NCBI RefSeq assembly: GCF_010015585.1
Contig: NW_022985085.1
Span: 192,384 to 256,383, forward strand
Direction of reading: 5' to 3'
DNA length: 64,000 bases
Source of the DNA: Eremomyces bilateralis CBS 781.70
Taxonomy: Eukaryota; Ascomycota; Dothideomycetes; Eremomycetales; Eremomycetaceae
The position numbers were made by a program, and so were the translations under genes. The notes below the pieces were generated by a model. It saw only the letters and a list, made by a program, of their open reading frames with translations, was not told the DNA's origin and did not search any database. This document shows, piece after piece, positions 57,907-64,000 of the stretch; position 1 is the stretch's first letter; every line of letters starts with the position of its first letter.

Positions 57907-60900
57907 GATGGCGGCAACTTCGAATGGTCGCGAGGTTGCACTGGTGACTGGAATGTCGAGTGGCCGATGAGTGCTAGCGATGAGTGCTCGGACTTTGTGC
58001 TTTGATTGGAAAATCAGGGAATATAGGCGTCCCGGCCTCACACCTCGCTTACAGCAGAACCATGGCATGTGGCGCAGTTTTCGGTCGGACAGATTTGATC
58101 GTAGCGATGAGTGAACTGAGTTTATCTGGATTATATCGGCAGTCATATATTCCCTGGTCGACCCACGTCTTGGACCATGCGCATCATTATAACTGTTTCG
58201 ACCTTATACAGGTGGTCATGAGCCAGGTCATATAAGCGATCCTGGACTCGTGCACTACTATATACGGGTCAGAGAATGCTTTTCTCAAGGGCTTTATTGT
58301 TTGTAGTAGTTGATAGGCTGTGCTGGGATGGTCGTGTACGTGACTATTCCTCACAACATATCCGATGCGGTTCGATTCCATGACCAGCTACTCCATCGAA
58401 AATCGAGTTCCATTCTGGACATAGATACCCATGCCCAAGAATAAATCACAAGGCACCAAGTGAGCATGCATCTATGTATTGGTAATTTGGGCATTTTCTG
58501 ATAATCATGCAACGGCCAATGCACCTTGGACATTTCCTATGTCGTGCTTGGACATACAGTCATACACAGGAGATGTCGGTCCTCTGTTCCTCTCGCGATA
58601 TCGGAGCCGAGGATTGCGGTGGAAATGCTTGGATTTCGATTGGCCACAGGGGAAGCAATCTATTCCCCTTTCCATGATAGCTGCAGCCTGGTGATAATTC
58701 AAAAGCTTCAGCTTAACGCAGAAGACCATGGGACGGTAGAGCGCAATGGCTTGTAACCCGTACTTAGTAAACCCTGATTAGATCCGTTCGGTACTGCAAC
58801 CACGGCATATATTCAGCAGTGTGTCATGATCCGACTTCTTAGAACCGCGTGTTCACCTTGGATATTTCGATATCGAGGCCGTGGCCGACACATGGAATTA
58901 GCTAACCTGTACGGAGTACCGAAGTTGGCGTCAGCATTCAAAAGCCGAAGTGATGTTCAGCCATCTACCATTCACATGTCGTGGGCTCTGGTCAGGGTTT
59001 CCAACAGCCACGAAATGAAGGCACCAATGGCATGAAATTGGTACCTGGCTAAACTGGCTAGCAGGGAGACTGAAGCTCGATCCAGTCGGGATGATCGTGA
59101 TCCAATCGGTTTCAACTCCATGTTTCAGGCGTGGGGTGGAAGTTGGAAACTACGAGGTAGGAAATTGTCAATTGTCTTATTTGTCCCAGTCTCCCGAGTA
59201 AATATGGCAGGTTCCGGATGGACATTCATTCAATTGCGCTTTGAGTGATTGAATGCCTTGTAGGAGGATGTGGAGTTCATTTCGTTGGCATCATGCCGAA
59301 TTTCGATGTAATATCCAATATTGAGATTGGATAAACGCTGTTACTTAAGCGAGATATCATCGAACTTGTAAACAAGATCCTATCAAATGTTCAGTATTGG
59401 TCGAGTTCGAGGATGCATGTTGTCCACCAACCGTTGAATATCAGGAACCATAAGATCGATCGCCTCGGAGGGCCGGCCAGCCACAGAATCGTACGGAGTA
59501 CAGGTCGCGCGCCTGCAACTGCATCATGCTATCTGCCTCCTGGCAGCCTGCATGCGACAAGATCCTTGTCTTTACGTACTGTGTTTACTGTTTACCCATT
59601 GCTCGGTGGACGGTGCTCTGCTCAGTTCCTCTTCTCGCCGACCCCTGGTGTATCGATTTTCTAGGCGCAGATTGGGCGGGGCCGAAACAGACGCACCGTG
59701 TAACTTTAAGTCTCAATGAATAATAGTCGACATACTACGTACATAGACACATATGTAGTATTCTGGATTTTGGATCTGCACTGCAGGATCCATTCTTTCC
59801 AATCACGTCTCATCTTTCATGCCAGGGACCACGCAGCACAGTTACATACCCGTACACTGTTCCTGTTATCATATATGGACAGTATATTCCTTTGGACGTA
59901 ACGGTACGTAAGAACTACTTGTAATAAGTAAGGTACGGCACTACCTAGATAGAGTATGTACACGGTGCAGGTCAGGTAGTATTACTTGGTTTTGAATCGG
60001 TTCTTTAACTTCGAAATTCGGATGGAACAACGTTCAGGAACGAGCAGCCAATAGGGGTACCGCGAGTTAAACGACATACTTTGGTTTACCATCGACTCGA
60101 AGAATGAAGTTATCAAAGTATCAAATATCAACACCCCTATGTTCAGAGTTCAGACCCATCCATTTATTGCTTTTGGGCTCTGCAGCCTGGAATTTTTGAT
60201 AGGTGAGCGTTGTGCATATCGGCCATCCTGAACTCCTGGTAAGCAGACATCGACCCATGGGCAGTTTCAGACAGACTCCCTCGTCCTTGCATGGTCGCAT
60301 GTCGTATTGCCATTGATCATCAGAGTCCCAAAGCAAAAGCTGTATTATGAGTTTCTGATAGCAAAAGAGAAACGAGGCTTGGAAAGTGGATAACCGACCC
60401 TTGTGCGTGGCTGCGTGCATTTCCAGGGTGAAAACGTGTCATTTCGATCGTGTCGTTGCTGATGAGCTGAGACGATCGTCGACAAGGAGCTTAGACGGCT
60501 TTCATCAAATCATCCGGGACTGCTCGGTTCGGGATCAGAGCTCAGAAGCAGCCGAGTCGATAGTCCAGCTCACAGGGCTGTAGGTGGCTGGTGACTGGTA
60601 AGTAGAATTGAAGATTCAAAAATCAAAATACCAGTACATGGATTAACAGGAATTAGGAGTAACCTTCGCTCTCCCGAAGCGAAGCTTGCTGCCTGCTCAT
60701 CCGAACAAATCCACCCACTTTGTCGATCCTTGTGATAAACGACGCCCCAGAAAAAGTTTGGATCGCGTATTCTCGGTTGAGATTTCCTTTTCTTCTCCCT
60801 TTTCTTCCCGAGGACATTGAGCATTTATAATTGTCCTGGCGCCTGCGGACGGGCAGAGGAAGCAGATTGGAAGAGCGGGCTGAACCGCTGAAATGATCGG

Positions 60901-63382
60901 CGCCCTCGCTACGACTCTCACGAACGCAGATTGCAGTCTTGACTCTCGGTTTTTAAAGAAAAGCTAAAGTGACTAAAATTCGAACAATCAAGCGCTTGCT
61001 CCCTTGTCATTGGGCGAGTCGGCTGCGGAATGGACTAGGACTCGTCGGGGAAACGGGCTAAAGGACGCCTCGTTGTTTTGGCGCCGGAGCCTGTTCTTTA
61101 GGAAGGCAGATTGGCGCTCGTCGAGGACAGGGGCTTTTTGGAATAATGGAATTGGATCGCGATTCCAAACCGATGAAACCTGAGAGTTCGAAGACCGATC
61201 GGACGACGGGCGCGTCTTGAAGCGCGCAGTGTGCCACAAGCCGATGATGGAACAGGGCCGCTGCGCAATCGGTCAGTATTCTCCCTTCGCTTCTCGAAGC
61301 TTCCCCCAGTTCTCCCGTATTACCTGTACTGAGGTCTGTCCTCTGCAGGGCCTATCCAGGGCAGAGAGCCTGATAATAATGACCCATATGGATATTCCCT
61401 TGTCACTTGTCAGGGACGAGGGGGAGGGATTTCTTGTTTCCGTGCCCGTGAATCAATCATTTTGGGGTATTTGGACCTGAGGCGCTATTACCTGGACAAT
61501 GCGCCAGGCTAAATGCACTGTCTTTAATTTATGTATTTGTTATACCCGGCTTATTGGCCATATCGAGTGCGTCATCAGCCATGGGGACAATCGGATCAAG
61601 TCTTCTCAATTCATTGGTCAACAAAGTCCGGATCTTAGGAGAAGGGAATGTTGCACGACGCACGCCTGGAGTCCTTGACAGTTCGAACAGGATCCAAATC
61701 GCATCCAACGTCTGGAGCGGATTCTTGGGATACTTAATTCTTTGGACGAGACGAATGATTTCCTCCCTGCATATGCGAGTTCTGGCATTTGGCCGATCCA
61801 TTAATCCAAACCCGCTGCTAGTACCCAAACCCACCAACCACCGAAGGGGGTACATCCTTTTTCAATTTCTCTCCGTCTCCTCCTAACTCCCTTTTATTCT
61901 CGCCGATTGATTCCCATCTCCCAAGACCTGCAGCTTGCATCTGCACCGCCTGCATATCCGGCCGAGCTGCATTGTCGGACGTGCAGTGCATCAACGAGCC
62001 GAGCGAACCATTTGCTCACTTTCCTCCGTTCGTCGCCCTACTCACTTGCTGCCTTTCCGGTTGGCGAGAGTCCCAAGAAGCCAGAGGGATTGGACCTTTA
62101 GGTGGTTCATCTCGACTTGTCACGTATTAAGGCCCCCAGAGGGAAAACCAGACAAGAAAGACCAGCCATATGTCGCGCATGTCCCATCCCTAGGACTTGC
62201 ATTAGTATCCTTCAAAGCCAATTTCCAGCTGCAGCGCTGATTCCATTTCCCTTTCCTTCGGGCCAGTCTCACAAGTCACAAGGGAGGCAGGAAAACCGAC
62301 CCGCCAAACAATTGAGAGCGGGTCCTTTCGTCTCTGTCTGCCTATCTGGTTGCGGTGTTGCAGGGAAAGTAATTACTGGGTACAGGTTGTCAGTCCAAAT
62401 TGTGTGGGCAGTTGGTGGTGGTGTCCTCTGGTGTCTGGTGTGCCAGACGTTGCGCACTCTTTTTCTTCTCTTCTCTTGTCCTGGCTCTCCAACAACCTTA
62501 CACTTCTACTGTACACTGTACGCTCTACACACCCTCTCTCCCTTTCTGTCTGATCTCCAGCCCTTCTCACCCACTCCCCTTCCTCCTCCTCCTCCTCCTC
62601 CTCTTCTTCTTCTCCCACCCTACGTCAATCGCTCCGATACCTCCCTCTTCGTTTCCTTTCCCCTCCCCCCCTCCTCTTCCCCCCGCCTACTGACCCTCCC
62701 CCAATCACCACATTCGTTTGATTTGATATAATATTCTGTTCCCCAAGGAGGCCAACCCCCGGTTCTAGCCTCGATGCACCGCCGCGTGCCACAGTTGCCG
62801 CCTCTCTAAAGTCTAACGCCCGCACATCGGATCGGTTTTCCTGGCTTCTTGCAACCTCCAGATTTGTTTACGGAGGAGATAATTGACGGGCGCTTACCTT
62901 GATTCTTTTCCTCGTCACTCGCTCGGCCTGTTGTGTGCTTGTTTCCATTAATTTGTTGCCGACCTGCATCTTCAAATCCAATCGTTGGACCCCACCACCA
63001 TCGTTTCTGTATCGGACCTCATGCACTCCACCTTCGTTAGGATCTCTTCCTCGTTGTCGTTGTTGGACCGTCTCTACGGAGGTACTGTTGTCAAGATTGT
63101 CAATCTGGGACTTGGTCGACAGTAACGTGTGCGTGCTTACGGTGACACGTCCGCCGCCTGTTGCTGTATATACCGCATAGATTCCCTTCTTGATCTCTTT
63201 TGCCTCCCCCGGTTGTGTTTTGTGACCCTTTCACGTTGGGCCATCAGCCTTGTGTATCCCCAACTTCCCTCCAGTTATACGCTCAGTCCGTCCTGCCGCA
63301 TCCCACTGTCACCTTGGCTACCAAATCTCTTCTTCGTGTCTCTCTTCCGCGGGCACATCCCACTTGGGTCCTCTGGCACGCT
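57907..63382. other. 5.5-kb gene-poor region and pyrimidine-rich leader of the Myb-like gene
   Basis: No frame with a recognisable domain. From about 62460 to 63350 the + strand is C/T-rich and probably includes the promoter and a long leader of the gene starting at 63383. I saw no tRNA, transposon or long repeat by eye. Confidence 0.5.
62581..62614 (+). repeat. (TCC)n/(TTC)n microsatellite
   Basis: About seven TCC units run into four TTC units inside the pyrimidine-rich stretch upstream of the Myb-like gene. Likely variable between strains. Confidence 0.9.
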
Positions 63383-64000
63383 ATGGAAAGGCCGTCTTCT
63401 CGTGAACGGCAATGGACGAATCCCGAGATTGTATGTAGACCTCCCTCATCAAAGCCGTTCCGTGAAGATTCGACGTTGAGGACATGTTCCGATGGATATT
63501 GTGGCTAATTGTTGCACAGGTCGATCTTCTAGCGGAGATCATCAAAGCCGGAACTGTGGCACCAGAAATCCTCTTCAGATTCGTCCAAGACATCGGAATC
63601 CAGCCCAAGTGGGAAGATATTCCGCTTCCGCAAGGTAAATATGCGCCAAATCGACTCTGGAATCCTGACATTTCCGGTCAAGTGTGACTGACAGCATCGA
63701 TTTGTACAGGACGGTCGCTCAACCAATGCCGACAACTGTTCGATACTCTTCGTGTGCACATCCCGTATAGCGCCCCACCAGGCTTTCCATCCTCTCCATA
63801 CGGTAGCTCCGGTCCTCTCGCTCGTCCAGGAAGTCCTTCACGAAAACGTCCCCTTGCGCCTGATACCACGGGCCCTCTGCTGCCTCCGCAAGTTACGGGG
63901 GGTGGTCGCCCTCTCCAGCCGAAGCCACAACCGCAACCCCATGCGCCACTTCACTCACAACATGGGCACCAACTTCAAGCTCTCCCTTCGCCCGACCGCG
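63383..64000 (+). CDS. Myb/SANT-like protein, 5' part only
   Basis: Runs off the right edge. Exons so far: 63383-63430, 63520-63634 and 63710 onwards; phases agree. The N-terminus MERPSSRERQWTNPEI joins VDLLAEIIKAGTVAPEILF, then QPKWEDIPLPQGRSLNQCRQ, a small helical domain with spaced Trp residues like a Myb/SANT-type DNA- or histone-binding module. A Pro/Ser/Gln-rich region follows (SPSRKRPLAPD, QPKPQPQPH). It is probably a nuclear regulatory protein, but the assignment rests on the Trp spacing alone and the rest of the gene is outside the window. Confidence 0.65.

Noticed and set aside
58366-58384. GGTTCGATTCC resembling a tRNA B box
   Set aside because: No A box or acceptor stem can be drawn around it.

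Overview
The window looks like nuclear DNA of a filamentous ascomycete (Pezizomycotina). It has many short GT-AG introns (about 45-150 nt), pyrimidine-rich leaders, an HdaA-type class II histone deacetylase, a fungal P-type proton pump, and secreted AA9 and GH43 enzymes. The class is uncertain; the protein sequences read most like Eurotiomycetes or Dothideomycetes, from memory only. I see no rRNA, tRNA, CRISPR, transposon or virus-like element.

Layout. 0.5-18.1 kb is dense housekeeping DNA: casein kinase I (+), a TCP11/SOK1 family protein (-), cytochrome c oxidase subunit IV/Cox5 (-), GAPDH (+), an Hda1-type histone deacetylase with an Arb2 C-terminus (+), an unrecognised gene with a tandem duplication at its 3' end (-), QCR10 of complex III (+) and proteasome alpha-5 (-). 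18.1-27.2 kb is looser and holds three accessory-type genes on the + strand, separated by gene-poor spacers: an AA9 lytic polysaccharide monooxygenase, a LovD/EstB-like serine beta-lactamase-fold protein and a GH43-type glycosidase. 27.7-41.9 kb holds large membrane and secretory genes: SEC16 (-), the Neo1-type P4 flippase (+) and the plasma-membrane H+-ATPase PMA1 (-). An 8.2-kb stretch without a recognisable gene follows upstream of PMA1. 50.1-57.9 kb holds 6-phosphofructo-2-kinase/fructose-2,6-bisphosphatase (-), a small DUF202 membrane protein (-), a probable relic of a short-chain dehydrogenase, and RNase H1 (+). After another 5.5 kb of apparently non-coding DNA, a Myb/SANT-like gene (+) begins at 63.38 kb and runs off the window.

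The genes do not form one pathway. Shared themes are energy metabolism (GAPDH, Cox5, Qcr10, PFK2/FBPase2, PMA1) and membrane trafficking (SEC16, Neo1-type flippase, palmitoylatable casein kinase I). The two respiratory-chain genes share CCAATCAGAG and TCACGTG elements upstream.

Best leads for a second look: an AUG-free leader of RNase H1 with an open, basic, mitochondrial-presequence-like extension behind a GUG in strong context; a 113-bp frame-changing tandem duplication at the end of the unknown gene; the 8.2-kb gap upstream of PMA1; a QCR10 coding exon made only of the start codon; and the dehydrogenase relic.
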